From Clostridiales bacterium (lineage in GTDB: Bacteria; Bacillota; Clostridia; Oscillospirales; Acutalibacteraceae), in assembly GCA_022793315.1 (NCBI GenBank), contig JAAWCO010000064.1, forward strand, positions 1 through 47,264: 47,264 nt of DNA, given 5' to 3'. The notes beneath the pieces were generated by a model. It made no database searches and had not been told where the DNA came from. It was given only the letters and a program-made list of their open reading frames with translations. The position numbers were made by a program, and so were the translations under genes. Positions 27,317 through 36,195 of the stretch are shown here, piece by piece. Position 1 is the stretch's first letter. Every line of letters starts with the position of its first letter.

Positions 27317-28447
27317 GTGAATATCTATGTGATCAATATTATTGCAGTGCTGACCCTGGCAGTCATTCAGGCGCTGTTCACCCGCCGGCGGGCGAAGGAG
27401 GGAGGGGAGGAGCTGGAGCTTCATCGCTCCGCCAGCCGGTGGTCCCATCGGATCGTGATGATCATTCTGTTTGCCTTCCTGTTCATCGAAATGGCCTTTC
27501 GCGGCGATTTTGTCACCGATTATCAAAACTATTATATTGCCTTTAGCAATTCGGCGGAAACCTTCAGTGAGCTGATCGAGAAAAGTCAGAAGAGTGAAAT
27601 CGGCTTTCTGCTGTTAAACATGCTGGTTCATAAAATAAGCGAGAATTATGTGGTGCTCCTTGCAGCAGTTGCCTGCATAGCGATGACGGCTTATTGCTGG
27701 TTTGTGTACAAGGAATCGCCGGTTATGTGGCTGTCTGTCCTGATTCTGCTTTGCAGCGGTAGCTTTTATGCCGGCTTCAATGCCATGTCCCAGTTTCTGG
27801 CCGCCGCGTTGTTTTCCCTGTGCTATAAGTATGTATATAAGCAACAGTTTCTGCTCTACTGCCTTTGTGTTTTGCTGGTGGCGTCCTTCCATCAATCTGC
27901 CCTGTTTATGCTCCCCCTTTATTTTGTCCTCAATTTCAAATGGGAGCGGGTCACAAAAGGCGTGGCGCTGCTGGCGGCATTCCTGCTTGTGGCGCTGGTG
28001 TACTTTATGACGGATGATATGGTGGCTCTCGTCACTCGCTTTACCTATCAGGAGTATGCCAGCGATTCCGCCTATGGCATGGGGATCGGCCGTTCGGTGC
28101 TGGGAACCGTGAAGGCGGTAGTGATGTCCGGCGGCGTGCTGGTCTTCTCCCGCTATTTCGATCTGAGCAACGCGAAGGAACGAATGGTCTATAACGGATG
28201 TATCCTGTATTTGCTGATTTCTGTCTGCAGCATGAAAATCTATATGATTCATCGTATTGCTTACTTTTTCGTGCCCTGTATCATGCTTGCCTATCCCCTG
28301 ATCCTGAGCAAAATGGAGAATAAAAAAACGCGGCGGCTGTTTACGGTGCTGTTTACGGTGATGTTTATCGGACTGCAGCTGAATATCCTTGTGGACCCCG
28401 AAGACTATTATTTCTACTGGAATAACCGGACGGTGAAATGGTGGTGA
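27317..28447 (+). CDS. EpsG-family polysaccharide polymerase (Wzy-like)
   Basis: Integral membrane protein of 376 residues with about ten hydrophobic helices. It resembles the EpsG family: a first helix, a basic loop, then DFVTDYQNYYIAF and helices including SFHQSALFMLPLY. EpsG proteins act as Wzy-type polymerases, joining lipid-linked repeat units outside the membrane. The start is GTG 27317, after GGAGGA; the longer frame to 27224 lacks a ribosome site and has hydrophilic codons. No other polymerase candidate is in the locus. Confidence 0.82.
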   Translation: MNIYVINIIAVLTLAVIQALFTRRRAKEGGEELELHRSASRWSHRIVMIILFAFLFIEMAFRGDFVTDYQNYYIAFSNSAETFSELIEKSQKSEIGFLLLNMLVHKISENYVVLLAAVACIAMTAYCWFVYKESPVMWLSVLILLCSGSFYAGFNAMSQFLAAALFSLCYKYVYKQQFLLYCLCVLLVASFHQSALFMLPLYFVLNFKWERVTKGVALLAAFLLVALVYFMTDDMVALVTRFTYQEYASDSAYGMGIGRSVLGTVKAVVMSGGVLVFSRYFDLSNAKERMVYNGCILYLLISVCSMKIYMIHRIAYFFVPCIMLAYPLILSKMENKKTRRLFTVLFTVMFIGLQLNILVDPEDYYFYWNNRTVKWW

Positions 28448-28482
28448 CCTCCGGGAGCTCTTGACAGAGAAGGGGGATACCG

Positions 28483-29655
28483 ATGAAGGTTGTCTTTTTA
28501 TCCAATGCCTATAATCACCATCAGGCAGCCTTTTCGGAGGCCATGGACCGCCTGACCAGCGGGAAGTACAGCTTCATTGAAACACAGCCGTTGAGTCGTG
28601 AGAGAAGGGAAATGGGCTGGGGTCCGGCGCAAATCCCCTCCTTTGTGAAAAGGATCTATGAAAGCGGGGAGATGCGGGAGGAATGCCTCTCTTTGATTGC
28701 CGACGCCGATGCGGTGATTTATGGCAGTGCCCCGTCCGTTCTGGTTGAATCACGTCTGAAGGAGCATAAGCTGACGATGGCTTACTGCGAGCGTCCCTTC
28801 AAAAAGGGGACCTGGCGGCGATTTATTCCCCAGACCCGGCAAAAGGTATATCAGACCTGGCTCCGCTATCAGGGAGAGGACAATTTTGCTGTCCTGTGCG
28901 CCAGCGCCTATACGTCGCGGGATCTTTCCCTCTGCGGATTTCCTGTGTCGAAATGCTACCAGTGGGGTTATTTTCCGGATATGAAGCGCTTTGACGATAT
29001 TGAGGGACTGATCGCCCGAAAAGCCCCCGCCTCTCTTCTATGGGCCGCCCGCCTGATCGAATTGAAGCATCCGGAGCTTGCGATTGAGGTGGCCCGGCGG
29101 CTGAAGAAGGACGGTTATTCCTTTGAGCTTGGATTGATCGGCGGGGGACCGATGGAGAGCCGGCTGAGGGAACAAGTTGTCCGCGATGGGCTGGAGGATT
29201 GCGTACAGCTGCCGGGGCTGATGCCGCCGGAGCGGGTGCGGGAATACATGGAGCGCGCGGAAATTTTTCTGTTTACCTCCGACCGGAACGAGGGCTGGGG
29301 CGCCGTGCTCAACGAGGCCATGAACAGCGGCTGCGCCGTAGTGGCCAGCCACGCCATCGGGTCGGTTCCCTTTCTGCTGGAGGATGGCGTCAACGGGCTG
29401 ATTTATCAAAGCGGGAAAATAGAATCCCTGTACCGCCGGGTAAAATGGCTGCTGGATCACCCAGCCGAACGACGGGAATACGGGGCGCAGGCGTATCGAA
29501 CACTTGTTGGCCAGTGGAACGCGGAAAACGCCGCCGCTCGTTTCCTCCAGCTGGCACAGGCGTTTTTGGAAGGAGATAAGCATCCGGAACCGTTTGCAGA
29601 CGGTGTCTGTAGCCGGGCGGAAATACGGAAGGACAACTGGTGGTGTGACCGATGA
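28483..29655 (+). CDS. Family 4 glycosyltransferase
   Basis: Protein of 390 residues with GT-B fold, opening KVVFLSNAYNHHQAAFSEAM. The donor-binding half carries LLWAARLIELKHPELAIEVA, then FTSDRNEGWGAVLNEAMNSG with the EX7E pattern. It adds one sugar of the repeat unit; I cannot name which. AGGGGG precedes ATG 28483. Its stop overlaps the ATG of the broken acetyltransferase gene (ATGA), so translation of both is coupled. Confidence 0.85.
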   Translation: MKVVFLSNAYNHHQAAFSEAMDRLTSGKYSFIETQPLSRERREMGWGPAQIPSFVKRIYESGEMREECLSLIADADAVIYGSAPSVLVESRLKEHKLTMAYCERPFKKGTWRRFIPQTRQKVYQTWLRYQGEDNFAVLCASAYTSRDLSLCGFPVSKCYQWGYFPDMKRFDDIEGLIARKAPASLLWAARLIELKHPELAIEVARRLKKDGYSFELGLIGGGPMESRLREQVVRDGLEDCVQLPGLMPPERVREYMERAEIFLFTSDRNEGWGAVLNEAMNSGCAVVASHAIGSVPFLLEDGVNGLIYQSGKIESLYRRVKWLLDHPAERREYGAQAYRTLVGQWNAENAAARFLQLAQAFLEGDKHPEPFADGVCSRAEIRKDNWWCDR

Positions 29656-30148
29656 CAAAATGGCAAAGACTCCACAGGGCCTGGACTCTGTTTCTGGTGA
29701 ACCAGGTGCTTTGTGGCACGCATTGCTTTGAAATAAAGAGGAAGCTCCTGATTTCCATAGGATTCCAAATCGGGGGGCGCATTGCAGCGCCCGTTCACTG
29801 CTCCGGCACCCTGATTATGGGCAAAAACTGCTGGATTGGGAAAAACCTGGTCGTGAATGGGAACGGAACGGTGCCCCTGGGCGATTGTGTAGACATCGGA
29901 CCGGAGGTCTCCTTTAACACGGGGGACATGCGATTGGAACAGCAGAGCGGAGAGCGGGAAAGGGAGAAAGCTACCATATCCGGGTAGGCGACGGCACGTG
30001 GATTGGGACAAGGGCGACTCTGCTGAACAATACGGTGGTGGGCGACGCCTGTGTAATTGCCGCCTGCGCCTGTGTGAACAAAAATGTGGAGGCTGGGACG
30101 CTGGCCGGCGGGGTTCCGGCGCGGACGATCCGGAAGCTGACGGAATAG
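29652..30148 (+). pseudogene. Hexapeptide acetyltransferase, frameshifted at a G tract
   Basis: Two frames together encode one serine-acetyltransferase-like O-acetyltransferase of about 165 residues. The first runs from ATG 29652 through VDIGPEVSFNTG and then stops at 29987 after 111 residues. The homologous remainder, GHAIGTAERRAGKG then VGDGTWIGTRATLL and AGGVPARTIRKL, lies in the next frame and ends at 30148. The frames join exactly at GGGGG (29921-29925); one more G restores a continuous protein. It may be a real null allele, a slippage-switched gene, or a homopolymer sequencing error. It would modify the glycan made by this locus. Confidence 0.88.
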
Positions 30149-30176
30149 CGGTCTGAGGCCGGCGAGTAGGGTGATT

Positions 30177-31694
30177 ATGAAGAATAAACAGCTTAAAGTT
30201 GGCGCGGTGCTTTCCTATCTGTCCATAGCGGTGAATATTCTGGCGGGGATGATCTACACGCCGTGGATGATTCAGCAGATCGGTCCCAGCCAGCACGGCC
30301 TGTTTACTCTCGCCAATTCTCTGATTACCCTGTTCCTGGTGGATTTCGGGCTCAGCTCAGCGGTCGCACGTTATCTCTCGAAATACCACGCAGAGGGAAA
30401 TCAGAAGAAGGCGGACGAATTTCTCGGCGCGGTGTACAAGCTGTATCTGCTGGTCGATACTGTCATTTTCATTGTCCTGACGGTGGTCTATTTTCTGATT
30501 GATCAGATCTATGTGAAGCTGACCCCCGGGGAACTGGCGCAATTTAAGATTGTGTATCTGATCGCCGGCGCCTATTCGCTGATTAACTTTCCTTTTGTTA
30601 CCCTGAATGGTATTCTGACAGCCTATGAAAAATTTATCCAGCTGAAGCTGGCAGATTTGATTTATCGGTTTCTTCTGGTTGGCCTGATGGTCCTGGCCCT
30701 GCTGAACGGTCAGGGACTCTATGCCCTGGTCACCGTGAACGCCGCCGCGGGTCTTGCCGTTATTGTTTATAAATACTGTGTGATACGGCGAGTGACACCG
30801 GTCAGGGTCTCCTTCCGCAACACCGACCGGTCACTGTATAAGGAAATCTTTGGCTTTTCCCTCTGGGTGACCATCGGGACGCTGGCGCAGCGGCTGATTT
30901 TCAATATTACGCCGTCCATTCTGGGAATAGTTGCCAGTTCAACGGCCATTTCCGTTTTTGGCGTGGTGGTGACGATTGAGGGATATGTCTATACCATCAC
31001 CTCGGCGATTAACGGCATGTTTATGCCCAAAATATCGCGGCTTTATGCCCAGGCGGGCGGGAAGGCTCCTTTGATGCCGCTGATGCTGAAGGTGGGCCGG
31101 TTTCAGTATGCGCTGAATGGGCTGATGGTGGTCGGCTTTGCGGTTCTGGGACGGTCCTTTATCCATTTGTGGATGGGGAACGCCTATGCCGATGCATATG
31201 GCGGGATCCTGCTGGTGATTATTCCCGGAATCTTTTTTAACTCGCTGCAGATCGCCAACACCGCCATGGTGGTCAGGAAGAAGGTGAAGGTGCAGGCCTG
31301 TATTCAACTGATCACGGGCGTTGTCAACCTGCTTTTGTCCTTCCCCTTATCCTTCTTTTTTGGTGTCACAGGGGCCAGCCTGTCCATTTTTCTGGCGTAT
31401 ACGCTGCGGGCGGTGCTGTTTAACATAGCCCATCATAAGGTGATGAAGCTGAATATTCCCCGCTTTATCAAACAATGCTATCTACGGATGCTGCCGCCGA
31501 TCCTGCTCTCCCTGCTCGGCGGCGTAGCGCTGAATGCTTTCATCCGGGATGCGGGATGGGGCATGTTGATTCTTAAGGGGAGCCTGCTGGTGGCCCTGTA
31601 TCTGGTCTGTATGTGGTTTTTCGGACTGACTGGAGAGGAAAAGGCGAAGGCAATGGCAGTGCTTTCCCGGCGAAGGGCGGGGAAAGCACCGTGA
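30177..31694 (+). CDS. Wzx-type lipid-linked oligosaccharide flippase
   Basis: Integral membrane protein of 505 residues with 12-14 helices, of the MOP/PST exporter superfamily. It opens with a helix preceded by KNKQLKVG and has the typical GPSQHGLFTLANSL and FGLSSAVARYLSKY segments. Wzx proteins turn undecaprenyl-linked repeat units to the outer face. ATG 30177 is chosen over GTG 30171; the ribosome site is weak. Its presence with the EpsG-like polymerase indicates a Wzx/Wzy-dependent rather than ABC-dependent pathway. Confidence 0.9.
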   Translation: MKNKQLKVGAVLSYLSIAVNILAGMIYTPWMIQQIGPSQHGLFTLANSLITLFLVDFGLSSAVARYLSKYHAEGNQKKADEFLGAVYKLYLLVDTVIFIVLTVVYFLIDQIYVKLTPGELAQFKIVYLIAGAYSLINFPFVTLNGILTAYEKFIQLKLADLIYRFLLVGLMVLALLNGQGLYALVTVNAAAGLAVIVYKYCVIRRVTPVRVSFRNTDRSLYKEIFGFSLWVTIGTLAQRLIFNITPSILGIVASSTAISVFGVVVTIEGYVYTITSAINGMFMPKISRLYAQAGGKAPLMPLMLKVGRFQYALNGLMVVGFAVLGRSFIHLWMGNAYADAYGGILLVIIPGIFFNSLQIANTAMVVRKKVKVQACIQLITGVVNLLLSFPLSFFFGVTGASLSIFLAYTLRAVLFNIAHHKVMKLNIPRFIKQCYLRMLPPILLSLLGGVALNAFIRDAGWGMLILKGSLLVALYLVCMWFFGLTGEEKAKAMAVLSRRRAGKAP

Positions 31695-31744
31695 GCTTTT
31701 TCTCATACAGGGTGACAGGCATACAAATAAAGGAGTGATGAAGG

Positions 31745-32779
31745 ATGATCTCTTTTCGGAACAAAATCTTGCTGATCACCGGGGGAACCGGTTCATTCGG
31801 AGGGGCGGTGCTGGACCGTTTTCTCCCCACCGATATTGGGGAAATCCGCATTTTTTCCCGCGATGAAAAAAAGCAGGACGATATGCGGCACCGCTACGGT
31901 TCCCTGCCGGGTGGAGATAAAATGAAATACTATATCGGCGATGTGCGGGACCCAGGCAGCCTGCGCGGCGCTTTTTATGGTGTGGATTACGTTTTCCACG
32001 CCGCCGCGCTCAAGCAGGTGCCCTCCTGCGAATTTTTTCCGCTGGAGGCGGTCCGAACCAACGTCATTGGTACCGATAACGTCCTGAATGCTGCGGTTGA
32101 AGCCGGTGTGAAAAAGGTGATCTGCCTGTCTACCGACAAGGCGGCCTATCCGGTCAATGCCATGGGCACCTCCAAAGCGATGATGGAAAAGGTGTTTGTC
32201 GCCAGGGCGCGTACCGCTTCCCCCGACAAGACCCTGATCTGCGGCACCCGCTACGGCAATGTGCTGTGCTCCCGCGGGTCGGTGGTTCCCCTTTTTATTG
32301 AGCAAATCCGGGCGGGTCAGCCGCTGACCGTCACCGAGCCGGAGATGACCCGCTTTGTTATGACACTGGAGGAGGCAGTCGAGCTGGTGCTGTTTGCCTT
32401 TGAGCATGCGGAGCAGGGGGATATCCTGGTTCAAAAGGCGCCGGCCTGTACCATCGCCGTGCTGGCGCAGGCTGTGAAGGAGCTGTTCCACGCCGACAAT
32501 CCCATCCGGATTATTGGGATTCGCCACGGTGAAAAGATGTACGAGACGCTGCTGACCAATGAGGAGTGCGCCCACGCGGTGGATATGGGGAGCTTTTATC
32601 GTGTTCCCGCGGACAAACGGGGGCTGAACTACGATAAATATTTTGTGGATGGGAATCAGGGACGGACAGCGCTGTCCGAGTTCAACTCCAACAACACCAA
32701 GCTGATGGACGTGGAGCAGGTCAAAGAAAAGCTGCTCACCCTCTCCTATATCCGGGAGGAACTCGCGGCGGACCGGTGA
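31745..32779 (+). CDS. capE: UDP-GlcNAc 4,6-dehydratase/5-epimerase (CapE/FnlA)
   Basis: Soluble SDR protein of 344 residues. It has GGTGSFGGAVLDRFL as NAD motif and STDKAAYPVNAMGTSKAM as active site, again with Met in place of Tyr. Unlike PglF it has no membrane domain. CapE/FnlA enzymes dehydrate UDP-GlcNAc and invert C5, starting the route to UDP-N-acetyl-L-fucosamine. The two following genes are the other two enzymes of that route, which fixes the assignment. AAGGAGTGATGAAGG precedes the ATG. Confidence 0.92.
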   Translation: MISFRNKILLITGGTGSFGGAVLDRFLPTDIGEIRIFSRDEKKQDDMRHRYGSLPGGDKMKYYIGDVRDPGSLRGAFYGVDYVFHAAALKQVPSCEFFPLEAVRTNVIGTDNVLNAAVEAGVKKVICLSTDKAAYPVNAMGTSKAMMEKVFVARARTASPDKTLICGTRYGNVLCSRGSVVPLFIEQIRAGQPLTVTEPEMTRFVMTLEEAVELVLFAFEHAEQGDILVQKAPACTIAVLAQAVKELFHADNPIRIIGIRHGEKMYETLLTNEECAHAVDMGSFYRVPADKRGLNYDKYFVDGNQGRTALSEFNSNNTKLMDVEQVKEKLLTLSYIREELAADR

Positions 32780-32824
32780 GCAGAGCCGGAGGCGGACTGA
32801 TTTCAGAGAGGAGCTGACAGCAAT

Positions 32825-33967
32825 ATGAATATCCTGATTACCGGCGCAAGGGGCTTTGTTGGGAAAAACCTGACGGCGACGCTTCAGAGCATTCAAAACG
32901 GCTGCGACAGGACACACCCCACCCTGTCCATCGATGAGATTTTCTGTTATGATCTCGATACGGACCCTGCTCTGCTGGAGGAGTACGGCGCTCGATGCGA
33001 TTTCGTTTTTCATCTGGCGGGAGTCAATCGGCCCCAGGAAACGCGGGAGTTTCAGGAGGGAAATGTCGGATTCACCTCCCTTCTGCTGGACACATTGCGC
33101 CGGAAAGGGAATCGCGCGCCGGTGCTGGTCACCTCCTCCATTCAGGCCGTTCTGGACAACCCCTATGGCCAGAGTAAACGGGCGGGGGAGGAGCTGATCT
33201 TCGCCTATGGTGAGGAGACAGGCGCGCCGGTGCATGTCTACCGGCTGCCCGGTGTGTTTGGCAAATGGTGCCGTCCCCACTACAACAGTGTGGTGGCCAC
33301 CTTCTGCCACCATATAGCCCGCGGTCAGCCCATCACCATCAACGATCCGGCCACGCGGCTGGAGCTGGTGTATATCGATGATCTGATCGGTGAGCTGATT
33401 GCTGTTCTGGAGGGGAGAGGGCATTGGGAAGGACGTTTTGGACGGGTGCCGGTCAGTCATGAGGTGACACTGGAGCAGCTGGCCGCCCTGCTGTATTCCT
33501 TCCGTGAAAGCCGCCATACCCTCTCGGTGCCAGGGCTGGACAATCCCTTTGAAAAGAAGCTGTACAGCACCTATCTGAGCTATCTGCCGGAGGACGGCTT
33601 TTCCTATCCGTTGAAAAGCCATGTAGATGAGCGGGGCTCCTTTACCGAAATTCTCCGCACCGCCGACAGGGGACAGTTCTCGGTCAATATAACACGGCCG
33701 GGGGTCACCAGGGGCCATCACTGGCATCATACCAAGAACGAGAAGTTTCTGGTGGTCAGCGGAACCGGCGTTATCCGTTTCCGCCGGCTGGGAAGTGCTG
33801 AGGTGATCGAATATCCGGTTGGGGGAGACCGGATGGAGGTGGTGGATATCCCGGTCGGCTATACACACAGCATTGAAAATACCGGCCAAACCGATCTGAT
33901 CACCTTCATGTGGGCCAACGAGGCGTTTGATCCGGAGCATCCGGATACCTATTTTGAGAAGGTTTGA
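32825..33967 (+). CDS. capF: CapF bifunctional epimerase/reductase (FnlB)
   Basis: Protein of 380 residues with the two-domain CapF layout. An N-terminal SDR domain (NILITGARGFVGKNL) reduces the 4-keto sugar with NADPH. A C-terminal cupin (about 260-380) has the metal-binding TRGHHWHHTKNEKFLVVSG motif and performs C3 epimerisation. The product is a UDP-6-deoxy-L-talose derivative, the substrate of CapG. It follows capE after 45 bases, with GAGAGGAG as ribosome site. Confidence 0.94.
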   Translation: MNILITGARGFVGKNLTATLQSIQNGCDRTHPTLSIDEIFCYDLDTDPALLEEYGARCDFVFHLAGVNRPQETREFQEGNVGFTSLLLDTLRRKGNRAPVLVTSSIQAVLDNPYGQSKRAGEELIFAYGEETGAPVHVYRLPGVFGKWCRPHYNSVVATFCHHIARGQPITINDPATRLELVYIDDLIGELIAVLEGRGHWEGRFGRVPVSHEVTLEQLAALLYSFRESRHTLSVPGLDNPFEKKLYSTYLSYLPEDGFSYPLKSHVDERGSFTEILRTADRGQFSVNITRPGVTRGHHWHHTKNEKFLVVSGTGVIRFRRLGSAEVIEYPVGGDRMEVVDIPVGYTHSIENTGQTDLITFMWANEAFDPEHPDTYFEKV

Positions 33968-34006
33968 CAGGGCGGCGGAAAGCGGCGTTGTCAGGGAGGG
34001 AGCAGC

Positions 34007-35134
34007 ATGAACAAGCTCAGGGTGATGACCATCATCGGGACCCGTCCGGAGATCATCCGGCTGTCGGCCTGTATTAAAGCGTGCGACCGGTATTTTGATC
34101 ATGTGCTGGTTCATACCGGCCAAAACTGGGATTATACCCTTAACCAGGTGTTTTTTGAGGATTTGCAGCTGCGGGAGCCGGATTATTATCTGGACAGCGT
34201 GGGGAGCCATCTGGGAGAGACGATGGGCAATATCATTGCCAAAGCCTATGAGGTGATGGAAAAGGAGCGACCGGACGCTGTGCTCCTGCTGGGGGATACC
34301 AATTCCGCCCTGTCTGCCATCTCGGCCAAGAGACTGAAGATCCCCATTTTTCATATGGAGGCGGGCAATCGCTGCTGGGACTGGAATGTCTCCGAGATGA
34401 TCAACCGAAAAATTGTGGATCATATTTCAGATATCAACCTGCCGTATACTGAGCATTCCCGCCGCTATCTGCTGTCAGAGGGAATCGACGGCAAAACCAT
34501 TTTTGTCACCGGCTCCCCCATGCGGGAGGTGCTGCGCGACCACCGGGCGTCCATTGAAAAGAGCGATGTCCTGGACCGACTGGGGCTTCAGAAGGGACAG
34601 TATATTCTCGTCTCCGCCCATCGGGAGGAAAACATTGATCAGGAACAGCGCTTTCTCTCCCTGATGAGCGCCATCAACGCCATCGCAGAAAAGTATCAGA
34701 TGCCGGTGATTTATTCCACCCATCCCCGGTCGATGAAATTTATTGAGGCGCGGCAGTTCCGCTTTCATCCGCTGGTACAGAATTTGAAGCCCTTCGGTTT
34801 TTACGATTACAATCATCTGCAGATGAACAGCTACTGTGTGCTGTCGGACAGCGGTACCCTGTCGGAGGAGAGCGCCATGCTGGGCTTTGCGGGGGTGCTG
34901 ATCCGCACCTCCACCGAGCGGCCGGAGGTGCTGGATAAGGGAACCATTGTCATCGGCGGTATTGAGACGGAGGAGGTTGAACAGGCGGTGGAGCTGGCCG
35001 CAGCCATGCGGGACAACGGTGAAGAGACGGTGATGGCAGAGGACTATGCCGACACCAACGTTTCCGCCAAGGTGGTCCGCCTGATCCAGAGCTATACCGG
35101 GATCGTCGACCGGACCGTATGGGGAAAGCGATAG
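34007..35134 (+). CDS. capG: Non-hydrolysing UDP-sugar 2-epimerase (CapG/FnlC)
   Basis: Protein of 375 residues of the WecB family. It opens VMTIIGTRPEIIRLS, and has HTGQNWD, GDTNSAL and SAHREENID motifs of the active site. In this context it makes UDP-N-acetyl-L-fucosamine from the CapF product rather than UDP-ManNAc. It ends the glycan locus. GGGAGGGAG precedes the ATG, and a strong hairpin follows 24 bases after the stop. Confidence 0.92.
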   Translation: MNKLRVMTIIGTRPEIIRLSACIKACDRYFDHVLVHTGQNWDYTLNQVFFEDLQLREPDYYLDSVGSHLGETMGNIIAKAYEVMEKERPDAVLLLGDTNSALSAISAKRLKIPIFHMEAGNRCWDWNVSEMINRKIVDHISDINLPYTEHSRRYLLSEGIDGKTIFVTGSPMREVLRDHRASIEKSDVLDRLGLQKGQYILVSAHREENIDQEQRFLSLMSAINAIAEKYQMPVIYSTHPRSMKFIEARQFRFHPLVQNLKPFGFYDYNHLQMNSYCVLSDSGTLSEESAMLGFAGVLIRTSTERPEVLDKGTIVIGGIETEEVEQAVELAAAMRDNGEETVMAEDYADTNVSAKVVRLIQSYTGIVDRTVWGKR

Positions 35135-35158
35135 GGGACCCCGGTCAGGAAATAGAAA

Positions 35159-35201
35159 GGGGCTGCGGCCAACAGGGGATTTCCCTGCTGGCCGCAGCCC
35201 C
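35159..35201. terminator. Bidirectional hairpin between glycan locus and DUF1848 gene
   Basis: GGGGCTGCGGCC (35159-35170) pairs with GGCCGCAGCCCC (35190-35201), and the stem continues with one mismatch to ACAGGG/CCCTG. The T-rich flank is on the minus strand (TTTCTATTT), so it serves best as terminator of the leftward gene while also blocking the rightward transcript. Confidence 0.7.
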
Positions 35202-35208
35202 TGGCGCG

Positions 35209-36144
35209 TCAGTTGAACAAAGAGAGCTGAGAGGTAAAGACCGCCGGCTTCCGGCACTCCACGATTTGGTCCTCCTTTCCCGGACGGCCGATCAAAAGCG
35301 GGGAGTCGGGATCGTGGAGGGCGGCCCGCCGTTCCACCGACGAAAGAGAGCTCCGGTTGGCGTAGCAATACAGGCAGCCATGGGGACAGCAGCCATAGCA
35401 GCCGATGTCCGCACTTTCCGCACAGAGACAGCCGGGACGCTGTCCGCTGTCCCTCCGCCCGCGCACCGGCCGGTTTTCCAGATGGGCGATCAGTTCCCCG
35501 TCGATGCAGGCGGCGCGTTTGATTCCCTGGCAGGTGAGTTCCTCCGATTCACAACAGGCAAACAGGCGAATGCCGTGGCGGGCGGCTGCACCGGCAAAGG
35601 CACGGGCCAGCGCCGTCTGTTCCTCTGCCGTGATGGGACGCAATCCCCGGAATCGCGGGCCCGCATACCGGTCCACAAAGCTGAAAATGCAGCGCCGGGT
35701 ATAGCCCTCCAGCGCGGCCGCCATCTGGTCAAAGGCGGCCCGATGGGCGTCGATGGTCCAGCCATCGTCCAGAAGCACCGGATCATACCTCCAGATCACC
35801 CGCTCAGGACCCGCCTGGCGGCTCAGCTCACGGAAATCGTCCAGTAGCCGCCGCTTGTCCGGGAGTCCCGGCTCCCACTCCCGGCCATAGGGGGTGAGGG
35901 TGAAGTGAAAATAAAAGGGATATCCCATCCGTCGGATTTCCCGCAGAGGGCCGGAAAGCAGCGGGGCGGGGTTTTTGGTCCAGAAGACCAGAAATTCTGC
36001 GTGTTCCCGGTCGAGAGAGACTCGACTCAGCCGGTGGGGCTGGCGCGGCTGCGGCACAAGGGCGTAGCCCTCCCGCAGCCGGTTCATCAGCCAGCGGGAA
36101 TAAAAGGCGGGGAGATCGGTGCGGCGGCTGATGCTGATAATCAT
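35209..36144 (-). CDS. DUF1848 protein with cysteine-rich C-terminus
   Basis: Protein of 311 residues of the DUF1848 family, opening MIISISRRTDLPAFYSRWL. The C-terminal cluster reads CLCAESADIGCYGCCPHGC then LYCYAN; family members share CxHGCxYCYAN-like motifs suggesting an iron-sulfur site, and the fold is thought to be TIM-barrel or radical-SAM-like. Two extra Cys occur in the GCYGCC segment. The reaction is unknown. GAGGAGGAGCG precedes the ATG. It follows the PII-like gene by 51 bases on the same strand and may be co-transcribed. Confidence 0.85.
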   Translation of the reverse strand: MIISISRRTDLPAFYSRWLMNRLREGYALVPQPRQPHRLSRVSLDREHAEFLVFWTKNPAPLLSGPLREIRRMGYPFYFHFTLTPYGREWEPGLPDKRRLLDDFRELSRQAGPERVIWRYDPVLLDDGWTIDAHRAAFDQMAAALEGYTRRCIFSFVDRYAGPRFRGLRPITAEEQTALARAFAGAAARHGIRLFACCESEELTCQGIKRAACIDGELIAHLENRPVRGRRDSGQRPGCLCAESADIGCYGCCPHGCLYCYANRSSLSSVERRAALHDPDSPLLIGRPGKEDQIVECRKPAVFTSQLSLFN

Positions 36145-36195
36145 AAGCGCTCCTCCTCATACCGGGGCCAGGTGGGACGGATGAAGAGGAAGGAG

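Noticed and set aside
31793-34423. Antisense open frame of 876 codons over capE-capF-capG
   Set aside because: Same cause: codon bias of the real genes on the plus strand keeps the opposite frame open.
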